From Sipunculus nudus (taxonomy: Eukaryota > Annelida > Sipuncula > Golfingiida > Sipunculidae), in the NCBI GenBank assembly GCA_026874595.1, contig CM049316.1:12018839-12082838 (forward strand): DNA of 64,000 nucleotides, in the 5' to 3' direction. The position numbers and the translations under genes are program-made. Position 1 is the stretch's first letter; every line of letters begins with the position of its first letter. The notes beneath the pieces were generated by a model. The model did no database searches and was not told the DNA's origin. It worked only from the letters and a program-made list of their open reading frames with translations. This document shows positions 25,601-32,982 of the stretch, one piece after another.

Positions 25601-26566
25601 CCCCCCCAGATCAGTGGTCACCCTGATGAGACTAACAGATTAGGACCTGGCCTGTACAAATAAGGGGCCCAGTGACCATGGCTAGGCGATTATGCAATCA
25701 GTACCCAGGCATTATGGAACCAGTGCTTGTTATGTGTGAAATTTCACAAGGTAACACAGATGTTTGAATGTATACAAAAGATTAAATTCACAAAATCAGT
25801 AAAGTCACAGTGAGCATACCTCTCACTACAACGCTACCTGAATGAGTTATAATATTTGATTTATTGATCATGATGTTGCACTCAACAACCTGACTTGAAC
25901 ATTTATAGAATAGAATGTCAAAATAATAGATTTAAACAACACAAACTTAGACTTTAAGATGTTATTTACATTTTTTCTTCATTTGGCACAAAAGTATATA
26001 TATATATATATATTTCTGTGTGTGTGTGTGTATTTTTCCACGGACCTATATTGACATTAATTTAGGTAGGCCTATAGATGTCATTTAAGTCCTCCTAGGT
26101 CCAATTTGGACCCCTCCTTTGTCAAATTCCTGGATCCGCACCGGTGATTTAAGAGAGAGAGAGAGAGACTCAGAGAGAGAAGGGGGGGGGGGGGGGGGGG
26201 GAGTTGACAGATCAATCAAATTTATTAATCTAAAAAAAAAAACTGGAAAACATATAAAAGATATAAATGAGTCAAACTTGCACGTATAAAAAAAAAACTA
26301 AATAATAAATTATAATATGTTTACTCACATGGGGATGCAGTTGGAGGGGCTGTTCCAAAATTTCCTCTCTTCACTGGGAACAAGGCATCTCGCAAATCAA
26401 GCAGGCAGTCTCCAGTTAGGTTGTTGTCTTTTCCGGTCGCCGTGGAGACTCTCTCGTGAACTGAATTAAATCCAAGATATTTGTCCGCATATGTGAATTT
26501 ACAGTAAATGGCAATTACAAAGAATATACATACAAGTCTATCTGACAAAACCCCGAGCATTTTCAT
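7613..26566 (-). CDS. NRF-6-like multipass acyltransferase, whole gene (15 coding exons)
   Basis: Coding exons (high to low coordinate): 26566-26329, 24360-24209, 23391-23304, 21695-21605, 20991-20750, 19750-19571, 15731-15638, 15144-15052, 14603-14435, 13876-13797, 13376-13248, 12865-12739, 12158-11972, 11494-11352, 7738-7613. Every phase agrees across the 14 introns and no internal stop appears, giving 712 residues, within the usual family size. Order: signal peptide (1 to about 27), luminal NRF domain (about 50-175, with FDQC and WGLC motifs), membrane segment (about 182-208), polar Gln-rich linker, then the acyltransferase-3 domain from about 303 to the end with roughly ten membrane helices. 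D305, R308 and H319 match the D..R..H signature of that fold. Family knowledge: C. elegans nrf-6 and ndg-4 affect lipid and drug transport; the substrate here is unknown. Introns are GT-AG except intron 13 (GC-AG). Confidence 0.92.
7739..11351 (-). other. Intron 14 of NRF-6-like gene, containing a family A element
   Basis: The longest 3' intron. Almost half is the family A copy at 8573-10310. The remaining sequence (7739-8572 and 10311-11351) is unremarkable A+T-rich DNA with no supported gene; 10600-10660 has a short CATGAGAC-type repeat. Confidence 0.6.
8573..10310 (+). mobile_element. Family A element in intron 14
   Basis: Begins AGCTCAGCTGACT..AAGTCATCTGAGCT then (GTCC/GGCC)n, and ends CAGCTGAGC..GTGACCCATGGGTCCCTTGTT. 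It lacks the ~337-bp satellite core; instead it has unique A+T-rich interior matching 1190-1520. A C14 run near 9447 and its surroundings may be a later insertion. It is in sense opposite to the host gene. Confidence 0.65.
11352..11494 (-). CDS. NRF-6-like exon 14
   Basis: It encodes GVVADFLGWRGWTPLSRLTY then SVYMTHALVLFYYSGSLKTS. 'GxvnxfLsWxxwvPLsrLTYcaYLvH' is a conserved block near the C-terminus of the family. Acceptor CATGTTTCAG, donor CACGTG|GTAATT, phase 1 in and 0 out. Confidence 0.88.
11972..12158 (-). CDS. NRF-6-like exon 13 (followed by a GC-AG intron)
   Basis: The translation covers two helices: CVVLAAWSMSVITGVCLVYG and FSHFLWAACLAWVVYACKHG, separated by a loop containing HPLTRAGTVVYG. 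R.xWa.alaWvvyaC matches the family's penultimate region. It follows CTTTTCAG and leaves by GGAG|GCAAGT, a GC-type donor, phase 1. Confidence 0.87.
12739..12865 (-). CDS. NRF-6-like exon 12
   Basis: It encodes GAEAYERIVYGKPYTRIAPY, LVGILLAYLMQKEE and SIKRSLPK. 'yxkPYtRipPYlvGillgyll' is a conserved family block. The donor AAG|GTCAGG is weak, but it alone gives the phase-0 junction needed by exon 13; an alternative GT nine nt earlier would put exon 13 out of frame. Confidence 0.85.
13248..13376 (-). CDS. NRF-6-like exon 11
   Basis: The translation begins RGFKKGLIILLSLLIGCFVV, a hydrophobic helix, followed by SVYNININ and MTEMVLKGDFV. It follows TTATGTTACAG and ends TTTTGT|GTAAGT, phase 2 in and out. 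A GT two bases earlier would break the reading frame, so this donor was chosen. Confidence 0.85.
13589..13668. repeat. (TA)n microsatellite in intron 10
   Basis: An uninterrupted TA tract of about 40 repeats, located 130 nt from the donor of exon 10. It is likely polymorphic and prone to assembly error. Confidence 0.95.
13797..13876 (-). CDS. NRF-6-like exon 10
   Basis: The translation CIGWTWYLANDMQFYFIAPG is the conserved 'CmgWsWYLaNDmQFy' motif, the strongest single identifier of the NRF-6-like acyltransferases. It continues IIYALYR. Acceptor TTTTTACAG and donor AG|GTAAAT; phase 0 in, phase 2 out. Confidence 0.93.
14435..14603 (-). CDS. NRF-6-like exon 9
   Basis: It encodes LTPTMGFIILIWTFLLPSLG, then GSGPLWYRMV, CEQYWWTNLLYILNFYP and a C-terminal NQ. 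LTPxxGF, GSGPLW and C..YWWtNLLYinNf are strongly conserved motifs of this family. Flanked by TATTTTCAG and CAG|GTAAAT; phase 2 in, phase 0 out. Confidence 0.92.
15052..15144 (-). CDS. NRF-6-like exon 8
   Basis: The acceptor CCTTTTCAG leads into SGFLVAYLLFHHL, then a short luminal or cytosolic segment rich in charged residues, then ARYYIHRYLR. SGFLvaY completes the signature begun in exon 7 and is a core helix of acyltransferase-3 proteins; YxxHRYLRLTP is also typical. Donor CTCAG|GTAAGA, phase 2 in and out. Confidence 0.88.
15638..15731 (-). CDS. NRF-6-like exon 7
   Basis: It encodes ENPQAVVDISKTVSWQPIAN followed by TYFSVDTFFFLR, the family's conserved 'sVDtFFflSG' block once joined to exon 8. 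Another acceptor ~60 nt upstream (CATAG) was rejected because it brings an immediate in-frame stop; the one used is GATTCTGTTGTAG. Phase 1 in, phase 2 out, donor AG|GTGATA. Confidence 0.87.
16200..17908 (+). repeat. Dispersed repeat rich in TGACCT half-sites, in intron 6
   Basis: Units of ~142 bp, doubling to ~287 bp, centre on TGACCTTGACCTTTGACC near 16373, 16646 and 16936, with variants at 16505, 16796, 17085 and 17226. A flanking module (ATCACAAGGCTATCCAAGATC) appears at both about 16217 and 17598, so the array sits between direct copies. It ends near GTCTAGGGATACAATA. This type of repeat is widespread in mollusc genomes as far as I know. Orientation is arbitrary. Confidence 0.75.
18125..19620 (-). 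repeat. 60-bp minisatellite built from the exon 6 / donor junction
   Basis: Roughly 23 tandem units of ~60 bp (two are 71 bp), plus the true exon end at 19571-19620. On the minus strand a unit is a ~40-nt copy of the exon 6 end (TGGCTACCTTCTCTACAG then GTGTTATAG), the donor GTAAGT and ~14 nt of intron. From about 18850 to 19560 two unit types alternate (catctac versus tcaac spacers), making a 120-bp higher-order repeat. Most copies keep an intact GTAAGT; two (near 18350 and 18600) have lost it. Confidence 0.9.
19571..19750 (-). CDS. NRF-6-like exon 6: start of acyltransferase-3 domain
   Basis: After TTTCTTTCAG the exon encodes FMGFAAACFSIKSNLEKLL, a linker, then CLDGVRVITMWWIILGHTYL. LDGxR followed by GH is the hallmark opening of acyltransferase-3 domains; D305, R308 and H319 are the likely active-site set. 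It ends HTYLATFSTGVIG at GTTATAG|GTAAGT in phase 1. The last ~40 nt and the donor are the template of the 60-bp array in intron 6. Confidence 0.9.
19751..21604 (-). other. Introns 4 and 5 of NRF-6-like gene (either side of exon 5)
   Basis: Intron 4 (20992-21604) has a short (CAGA)n near 21485-21503. Intron 5 (19751-20749) is plain A+T-rich sequence. No RNA gene, array or second coding frame is supported in either. Confidence 0.5.
20750..20991 (-). CDS. NRF-6-like exon 5: first helix and cytosolic linker
   Basis: It enters after TTTTAG in phase 2. The start (WLTVGLLAVCVVSTVLDIYL) completes the membrane helix begun in exon 4. A polar, probably cytosolic linker follows, with a Gln run (KYQQQQQTK) and many Ser, Thr, Asp and Gln residues, ending LGNEPG. 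The donor is CCAG|GTAAGG, phase 1. This linker is normally the least conserved part of the family. Confidence 0.85.
21605..21695 (-). CDS. NRF-6-like exon 4: end of NRF domain and start of first helix
   Basis: The acceptor TTTGTAG and donor CCCT|GTAAGT enclose 91 nt. The translation runs TLELPWIQIKKAEVHSAV and then STGFYATL. ELPWIQI resembles the end of the luminal domain; STGFYATL begins the first membrane segment, which continues into exon 5. Where relatives usually carry a last conserved cysteine, this reads VHS. Phase 1 in, phase 2 out. Confidence 0.82.
21696..23303 (-). other. Intron 3 of NRF-6-like gene, with family A fragment
   Basis: A 1.6-kb intron, A+T-rich. Around 22120-22340 it holds a degraded family A core in minus orientation: CAGGTCACTTTGATC, AGGAGATTTCACCAGGACC, and a decayed AGTCAGCTAAGCT end. 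Nothing else recognised. Confidence 0.5.
23304..23391 (-). CDS. NRF-6-like exon 3: WGLC motif
   Basis: After a TTTCAG acceptor in phase 0 the exon encodes TDVHLVWGLCGVSSCNETT. This matches the family block WGLCxPSSC and holds C140 and C145, with a predicted glycosylation site at N146. It ends in phase 1 at AATG|GTAGATAAG. The other two frames are ruled out by a stop or by loss of the motif, and this frame joins both neighbouring exons. Confidence 0.85.
23735..24235 (-). repeat. 39-bp minisatellite built from the exon 2 / donor junction
   Basis: About 13 units of 39 bp, including the true exon end at 24209-24235. On the minus strand each unit reads approximately CATATCTCAAAACCAG|GTAAAAGT plus filler. 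Exon 2 itself ends TATCTCAGAACCAG|GTAAAAG, so the array is a run of copies of the exon end with its 5' splice site. Several copies lose the donor (GTAAAAG to ATAAAAG or ATGTAAA). Because 39 is a multiple of three, an open frame continues through the first copies (repeated YLISQNQVK). Confidence 0.85.
24209..24360 (-). CDS. NRF-6-like exon 2: NRF domain core
   Basis: It follows a TTTCAG acceptor and encodes DATGKPTSGLLTGNLAWLG then FDQC, the most diagnostic NRF-domain block. Phase in is 1 and phase out is 0. The exon ends GYLSQNQ before the donor CAG|GTAAAAG. In relatives this stretch usually reads like G-x-Y-C, so a leucine appears to replace a conserved cysteine. The final ~30 nt plus the donor are the founder-like copy of the 39-bp array that fills the start of intron 2. 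Confidence 0.85.
24361..26328 (-). other. Intron 1 of NRF-6-like gene
   Basis: A ~2-kb intron. It carries a C17 run near 25591, a (TA)n(TG)n tract at 25995-26032 and a purine tract (GA)n-G18 at 26151-26202. Just before the purine tract, at about 26098-26150, is a piece of dispersed repeat with GGATCCGCACC; a similar piece with GGATTCGCCCC occurs near 63800. No coding sequence recognised. Confidence 0.6.
26329..26566 (-). CDS. NRF-6-like exon 1: start codon, signal peptide, first NRF cysteine
   Basis: The exon opens with ATG in the context GGCAAAATG; a second ATG follows two codons later. A hydrophobic segment (LVCIFFVIAIYC, about residues 12-22) ending near TYA reads as a cleavable signal peptide. 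GDCLLDLRDAL supplies the first conserved NRF-domain cysteine (C54). NLT at 49-51 is a possible N-glycosylation site. The exon leaves through a strong GTGAGT donor at 26328-26323 in phase 1. The transcript start and any upstream 5' UTR exon are not determined. Confidence 0.88.
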
Positions 26567-26900
26567 TTTGCCAGCCTCTCTACCGGAGGACGTGAATGTT
26601 TGGAGGCCAGCTGATCACAGAACGACAACAAAGAAGTCTTCCTTCGGTTCACAAGGATTTTGTTGTCATTGATACTGCAGTTTGACGTGATGTGCTCCTG
26701 CCTCAGTTAATCTGACTTCTTATACTATATGTTATAAGAGAATCACTGACCAGTGTCCCTTCATCACTTTGTTTTAGCACTCCAACTTCGTGCGTGTACC
26801 ATTTTGCGGGTCCTCGTAAACTATTCATTTGTTCCGTAACTGTTCGGTGTAAAAATACAGAATAACTGGACCGATCAGTAGTGAATATTTAGCATCCGGC
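26567..26900 (-). promoter_or_regulatory. 5' UTR and possible core promoter of the NRF-6-like gene
   Basis: About 330 bases upstream of the ATG have no competing ATG-led frame of note. Read on the minus strand there is an A+T-rich CTTATAACATATAG stretch ~165 nt before the ATG that could serve as a TATA-like element, but this motif is weak. No transcription start can be fixed from sequence alone. Confidence 0.25.
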
Positions 26901-27919
26901 TTTAATAATGTGCTTCTGGTTTGGTAAACTCTATATGTATAGCGTAATGCGGTCACGAGACAGTGCGTCATGGGTAGAATAGTGATCAGGGTTGTTTATT
27001 CAGATTGTTTATTGTGCCATTTTTTGCCTGGGCTGTGTTGACACTACAAGAGGCGACTAAAAAATTCTATCATTAAGGCCGAAACAAATAGGCCTCTATT
27101 GATGTAAGGCCTATACTATATAGATAGGAAAACATATGAAAACGTAATTTTATAATTTGAACTGACATTCATTCATTTTTAATTAAAAAATACGAGGCTG
27201 CAATTAAGATAAACAAAATAGATCGATCTGCTTATTATTTATTTAAGATAATAATAATAAGTATTATTGTTATTATATTACATACCATAACAAAACATAC
27301 GTTTTTGAGAAAAACGAGAGCAAATGTATCAGTTGAAATTCCACCTATGAGAAAGGGGTGTTCGGTTGGGGGGGGGGGGGAGGGGTCATGGTCTCAATGT
27401 ACATCACCTTTTTATTACTTTTTCACACATGGTTAATGTCATTGGAAAACAAACGAGTTGAATGGTTGGTTCAATCTGTTTTGGGATGATAGATGTAAAT
27501 CATAAGATTTTCTATATGAAGAGAAGAAGAGATTTTCATAGAATCACAGCATTCATCGATACAGCATCCATTTCTGACCCAAGGCCTGTCATACCAGGAT
27601 GCATAATGCAATGCCACGCCCTCATCGGTCTATTTACATTTCCTTGATCTAGCCAGCCCTGGTGGTGAGACCCAAAGAAACTTGGCTATACAAAGCAGCG
27701 GTAATCTGGAAGAACTGGGACGAATGCAGCATATAGCCGCTGCCTAATGCCTGTAATTATAGTGAGGAAAGAGGAGGGGAAAGAAACCTTTTTGTACAGA
27801 TTCAGAATTTCTTCTCTGAGGCCCTGCCGGCACTGTGCTGTTTTTCTCATCAGTTTTAACCCAATCAGCATCTCAGTGTCATAAAAAAAGCTCCCGAGAC
27901 AGAGGACCTCGGTCTCTTT
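26901..27919. other. Intergenic sequence upstream of the NRF-6-like gene
   Basis: No supported gene. A G14 run lies near 27368. Short open frames here show no recognisable protein features. Confidence 0.4.
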
Positions 27920-28395
27920 CTTTAAAGGGGCCTAATCACCTATCTGACCTTTATAAACTAAAGGTAATCTCTTTGACCTTTTATACAAAATAGGCCAGAA
28001 AACGTGGATATCACTGCACACAGGTTGCTTGTTTTGTTTATATCGTGTTTATAATATGTGGGGGCTCGCCAAAAAATCAAAAAAAATTTAACAAGGGAAT
28101 CTGGCGGCAAGTCAGATAAGCCAGTGCTTTGCAAATGGTGTTTTGCAACAAGTGACCTTTGTATCTCCGCATATATGCATCCTACCACCTTCAACTGGGT
28201 TACATTTTTTGCTGTTTGTCAACATTGCTGTGTTTACAACACGCTGTTGATAAACAAGTTCATACATCCTTAACAGAGGTGTTATCAGAACTTTCCATAA
28301 CCAGAATTTCCTTAAATCATTAATATATACACAGAGGAAGCCATAAATTACACAATTGTTTTTCTAAATTAAGGTGATTGAACAGCTTTAAAGTT
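27920..28395 (+). repeat. Family C dispersed repeat, copy 2
   Basis: 28081-28395 matches the reverse complement of 46498-46800 at clearly high similarity (shared blocks: ATAAGCCAG.GCTTTGC, TGACCTTT.TATCTCC, GCATATATGCA, TTTGTCAACATTGCT, CACAGAGGAAG). The left edge near AAAGGGGCCTAATCACC resembles the inverse of the right edge (GGTGATTGAACAGCTTTAAAG), suggesting inverted ends. Apparent reading frames in both copies are by-products of this repeat. Confidence 0.6.
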
Positions 28396-29304
28396 GTGTA
28401 TGTGGTTTAGATAACGTGCTGTGTTATACGCCGTGTTTACATTTGCGCCTGCAGGGGCGAAGAGTCGAATGGGCTTACCGTTAACGGATGACTGTTTCGT
28501 CACCTCCCAATATAGAGCTAAGTGCTGTTTGTATTACCTGGAAAAAGCAGCCTTGACATCAGTTTCATGGACTGACTGACATTACAAATTTTGTACCATA
28601 ATAAAGTATATCAATTTTACAACAGGTGCAACAAAATATCATTTGGATGTTCATTTGACTTCAGTTTGTGTATTTTGGTCCAAGAAGAGACGGACATATA
28701 CTGCTCATAACCGCCATTCCATAAGCAGAATAAAAGAAAAGGTAAAACAGGTCCTCTGGTCCGGAAAGGAGAGGGTCCAGGTTGCAAAATTTGGTTTGAA
28801 ACTCCTAAAAACGATTGTTTGGCTCAAAAAGGGTCAGGACACCCCGCCTCCTCCCCGGATCTTCTTCTGCATGGTGCATGTACCATTCCCACTTTATAAG
28901 GGATATATACTTATGTAAACTGAGAATTTATGCAATTTGTATATCAATAATTGATTATGTCTTAATAAAATGGGATTATTATGATTTTTCTCCTTTTACA
29001 GGAATTCCCACCCAAATGCATATATGGTGTGGTGACTAAAATGTACTCACTGATATATAACTGAAGTTTCTTTAAGTCACCCTTAGTGGCAATATTTTTC
29101 CATGTTCCCGTATATGGGAAGCTCTGTTTCAGTGTGTGCGTTTATGCATGAACTGGCCACAAATATACAATGGTACAATATAGACCCAGCAGATCTGTCT
29201 AAATAGACTCTGAATTGACGTCTCTTACATGGAATTCAGGAAAATCGCTCCCATATATAATTGTACGCACATTCGCTGACGGACACCTGGAACCACCTCG
29301 TTTT
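28396..29304. other. Intergenic, nothing recognised
   Basis: Mixed-composition DNA with a short GC-richer patch (28430-28520). No coding or RNA feature could be supported. Confidence 0.35.
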
Positions 29305-30015
29305 AGCAAGTGACCCGACCATATGGTCATGAAGCTCAGCTGACTGACAGCGCATTATAGCATAACAGGAATTTCATTCTCTCAAAACCAAATTGAGATT
29401 AACTTCAGGGGTTAAATTGACCATTGATTTGTGACCCCAAAGTCGACAGGATTCTTCCTTAAGTGATGGGTCACACAAAAGTAAAGACTGAATCTAATCA
29501 TGACTGGAAAATATACAAGTGATACGGGAGAAGAATAAGATTTCTGAAGAACTGGTTTGACCAGTTTTTTCTTCTTCAAATTTTACATGTTAACTGGGAT
29601 ATATTTGTCATCTTACAAAAATTGCAGATGTCTACCCATGAGTCCCTATCCGCAAAACTAAAGGAAAATACTTTATTTTCGCACACATGAACTTGAAGAT
29701 CAAGGTCGAAGTCACCAGTATTCAAACTCATTTTTTTTCCTTAAACAATTTGTTTATATATCTTATTTAAGGGGGAAATATGCAGTACATCAAACACTTA
29801 GAATAATCAGACATTTATGGTGCTAAATGCATGTTTTCGCTGTGAAGCATGTTTTTTGCTGTGTAACCACAGATTACAGGTCATGATGATCTAGATTCCA
29901 GTTATAAAGAGATTTCTCAAGAACCTGGATGATGAGTTAGTCAAATGGTTATTGTTTGGGATTTGTAAATAAATGACCAGTATGACAAAGCATGATTGAA
30001 AGTCAGCTGAGCTTA
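29305..30015 (-). mobile_element. Family A element, short copy
   Basis: Reading the plus strand it begins AGCAAGTGACC..GGTCATGAAGCTCAGCTGACTG (the 3' arm in reverse) and ends AAGTCAGCTGAGCTTA. The 5' hairpin is partly lost and the interior holds only degenerate units with an AGGTCATGATGATCT block near 29877. It is immediately followed by (TA)n. Confidence 0.5.
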
Positions 30016-30245
30016 ACCTATATATATATATATATATATGCCTTCAGCCTCATGAGAGTGACAAAATTATAGTCATGGGCAAAATACAGACTAAAGTGTA
30101 GAGGGGGAAAATGAAAAATAGAATAAAATACTAGTGCAGCAACTGATGAAACAAATTATGATCAATAAACCCATCAGCTTTCAGGACACTAGATAAGTCC
30201 ACAGTTAAGAAGGTGACACCATTGATGTAATTGGGCAGTCGTCTA

Positions 30246-32270
30246 ACAAGTGGCCCATGGGTAATGATGCTCAGCTAATTTTCACTGGGTGCTCATGTTT
30301 TTTTTATTTATGTTATATATTGTCTGAAAATAGCCTATGGCTAAAGATGAAAAAAGGACAGAAAATAAAAATTTCAGGATTCATTGGAGACCTGCCAAGG
30401 CCCCCCCCCCCCTCGATTTCACAATAGAGGGTTCCAAGGAAAATGGATACAATTTGTGCCCTGTCTGTCTGGGTGCTCAAAATCATGTTTCTGGTCCATA
30501 GCTAGCAGAACATAGGTCACTATGATCCAATTTCAGGTTTCTAAGGAGAATTGCCAAGGATTTCCCCGAATGTCATGTTAGAAGAGTCTGAGGGCTAATG
30601 GATACAATTTGTGCCTTGTCTGTCTGGGTGCGCAAAACCATTTTTCAGCCCATAGGTCACACAATATAGGTCACCATGACCTAATTTCAGGTTCTTAAGG
30701 ACACTTAACTGAGACCTCCGTTGTTAACTTTATGTTAAAACATTCTACTCACAATGGATTCAATTTGTACCCTGTCTGACTGGCCGGGTGCTTATATGAC
30801 ATCTTTTCTGATAGGTTGCAAAATAAAGGTCATGGTGACCTAATTTCAGTTTTCCCAGGACACTGGCCATGGATGTCTCAGAAGGTAACATTCAAAGATT
30901 CTATGCCTTACAGATTCAATGTGTGCCCTGTCTGACTGTCTGTGTGCTAATATGACATCTTTTCCTAAAGGTCTAATAATAAGGTATTGTCACCTAGTTT
31001 CAGTTTTCCAAGGACACTGGCCAAGGACATCTCAGAATGTTACATTATAAGATTCTAGGCCTAACCGATACAACGTGTGCCTTGACTGACTGTCTGGGTG
31101 CTTATTTGACTTCTTTTCCGAAAGGTCGCAAAATATAGGTCATGTTGACCTGATTTCATTTTTATACAGACATTTGCCGAGGACGTCTCAGACTGTTTCA
31201 ATATAAGATTCTAGGCCTAACAAATACAATGTGTTCCCTGCATTACTTTCTAGGTGCTCAAAATCCTGTTTTCGGCTTGTAGGTCACAAAATGTAGGTCA
31301 CCATGACCTAAATTCAGGTTTTCGAGGAGATTTGCCTAGGACCTCCCAGGATGTTCTATTAGAAGATTCTAGGTCTAACAGATATGATTTGTGCCAATCT
31401 GACATTCAGGAGGCTCAAAATCAGGTTTTTGTCTCATAGGTCACAAAATTTAGGTCACCATGACCTAATTTCAGATTTCTAGGGAGTTTTGCCTAGAGCC
31501 TCCAATGAAATTGTGTAAGAAGATTCTAGGCCTAACAGATACAATTTGTCACCATCTGACATTCAGGGTGTTCATACGACATCTTTTTCCTATAGGTCGC
31601 AGAATATAGGTCACAGTGACCTTATTTCAGGTTTACAAGGACATTTGCCTAGGACCCCTCTTAATGTCATGTTGAAGGATTCTAGGCCTAATGGGTACTA
31701 TTTGTGCCCCATCTGACTGTCTGGGTGCTCAAAATCATGTTTCGGCCTATAGGTCTCAAAATATAGGTCACCATAACCTAATTTCAGGTTTCCAAGGAGA
31801 TTTGCCTAGAAACTCCAAGGATATTGTGTTAGAAGATTCTAGGCCTAACAGATGCAATTTGTCCCCATGACATTCAGGGTGCTCATATGACATCTTTTCT
31901 CTATAGGTGGCAGAATATAGGTCACAGTGACCTAGTATCAGGTTTCCAAGGACATTTGCCTAGGATCTCCCAAAATACATGGTTAAAGGTTTCTAGGCCT
32001 AATGGATACAACTTGTGCCCTGTCTGACTGCCTAGGAGCTCAAAATCATGTTTTTGGCCTGTAGGTCACAAAAAATAGGTCACCATGACCTAATTTCGTG
32101 TTTTCTGGGGGATTTGCCCAGGACCTCCCTGGATGTACAGTTAGAAGTTTCTAGGTCTAATGGTTACGATTTGTGCTCTGTAAACGGATGGACGGCCAGA
32201 CAACCGGACGGACGCAGGACAAAGGGTGATCGCTATAACTCGATCAGATGACTTACAGTCAGCTGAGCTA
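30246..32270 (-). mobile_element. Family A element with the GGTCAnnnTGACC core
   Basis: In reverse orientation it starts with the hairpin and (GTCC)n at 32270-32170 and ends with the CCATGGGCCACTTGTT arm at 30246. Terminal arms match the other family A copies, but the core is a different ~157-bp satellite. No coding capacity. Confidence 0.7.
30420..32140 (-). repeat. ~157-bp tandem array with palindromic GGTCAnnnTGACC
   Basis: About 11 units. Exact GGTCAnnnTGACC occurs at 30669-30681, 30828-30840, 31138-31150, 31296-31308, 31453-31465, 31609-31621, 31920-31932 and 32078-32090; 31766 has one mismatch. Each unit also holds AGATTCTAGGCCTAA, ACAATTTGTGCCCTGTCTGAC and CAAGGAGATTTGCC. Spacing of the palindromes is 154-159 bp. 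Confidence 0.9.
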
Positions 32271-32279
32271 AAAATTAGA

Positions 32280-32440
32280 GGTAACAGTGCGTAAAAAATA
32301 CAGGTGGTGCTACCAGTGCAGTTCTTCAGGAACTGATAAAACTTGTCATGATCAATAAAGTTATAAGGTTTTACAACACTAAAGCCACACCTAAGAAATT
32401 GATACGGTTGACGGGCTAAAAATAGAGGGGAAATATGGGA

Positions 32441-32486
<46 letters not shown>

Positions 32487-32790
32487 CAGATGGCGCCACC
32501 AGTATTACCAAGAATCATGGTAATCCACAATTAATAATTAACTTTAACTTTTTTTTAATTAACATTATATGAACTTTATATTTTTTCTTGGGTTCGCAAA
32601 CAAGCCCCGGAACTCTGAAAATATAGGTTGCAGAAACTAATTTCCAGGATTCCGAGGATTTTTTAGGGTCTCCCTGGATTAAAAGTTAGAAGTTTCTAGG
32701 TCCAACGCGGTTACGATTTGTGCTGTTCTAACGGACGGACAAAAGGGTGCGCTATAGCTCAGCATGACTGAAAGTCAGCGGCTGTAAAAA
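32280..32790 (-). repeat. Degraded family A fragments with (AT)n
   Basis: Pieces of family A arms (GGTGGTGCTACC, GATGGCGCCACC, ACGGACGGAC, GCTATAGCTCAGC) are separated by an (AT)n tract at 32443-32480. The block at 32620-32790 ends in a decayed hairpin start. Confidence 0.5.
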
Positions 32791-32885
32791 TCACATGAGC
32801 GATTTCAGGCAACCCACATGGAAACACGAGCGGAATGGATAGTTCCGAGTTGATCAATAGATGGCGCTGATGCCACGCATTGACC

Positions 32886-32973
32886 CATTCACTACGCTTC
32901 GGCCTTTAGAAATCAGTTCAGCAAAGACAAAACTTTGCCGAACTGATTTCAAAAGGCCGAAGAGTAGTGAATG
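32886..32973. mobile_element. 88-bp foldback element with 9-bp target duplication
   Basis: Two 41-nt arms (32886-32926 and 32933-32973) are inverse complements with about 3 mismatches around a 6-nt loop (ACAAAA). The element begins CATTCACTACG and ends the inverse. Exact GCATTGACC lies on both sides (32877-32885 and 32974-32982). A 9-bp duplication is typical of Mutator-like transposition, but class assignment is inference. The transcript would fold into a near-perfect hairpin. Confidence 0.75.
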
Positions 32974-32982
32974 GCATTGACC

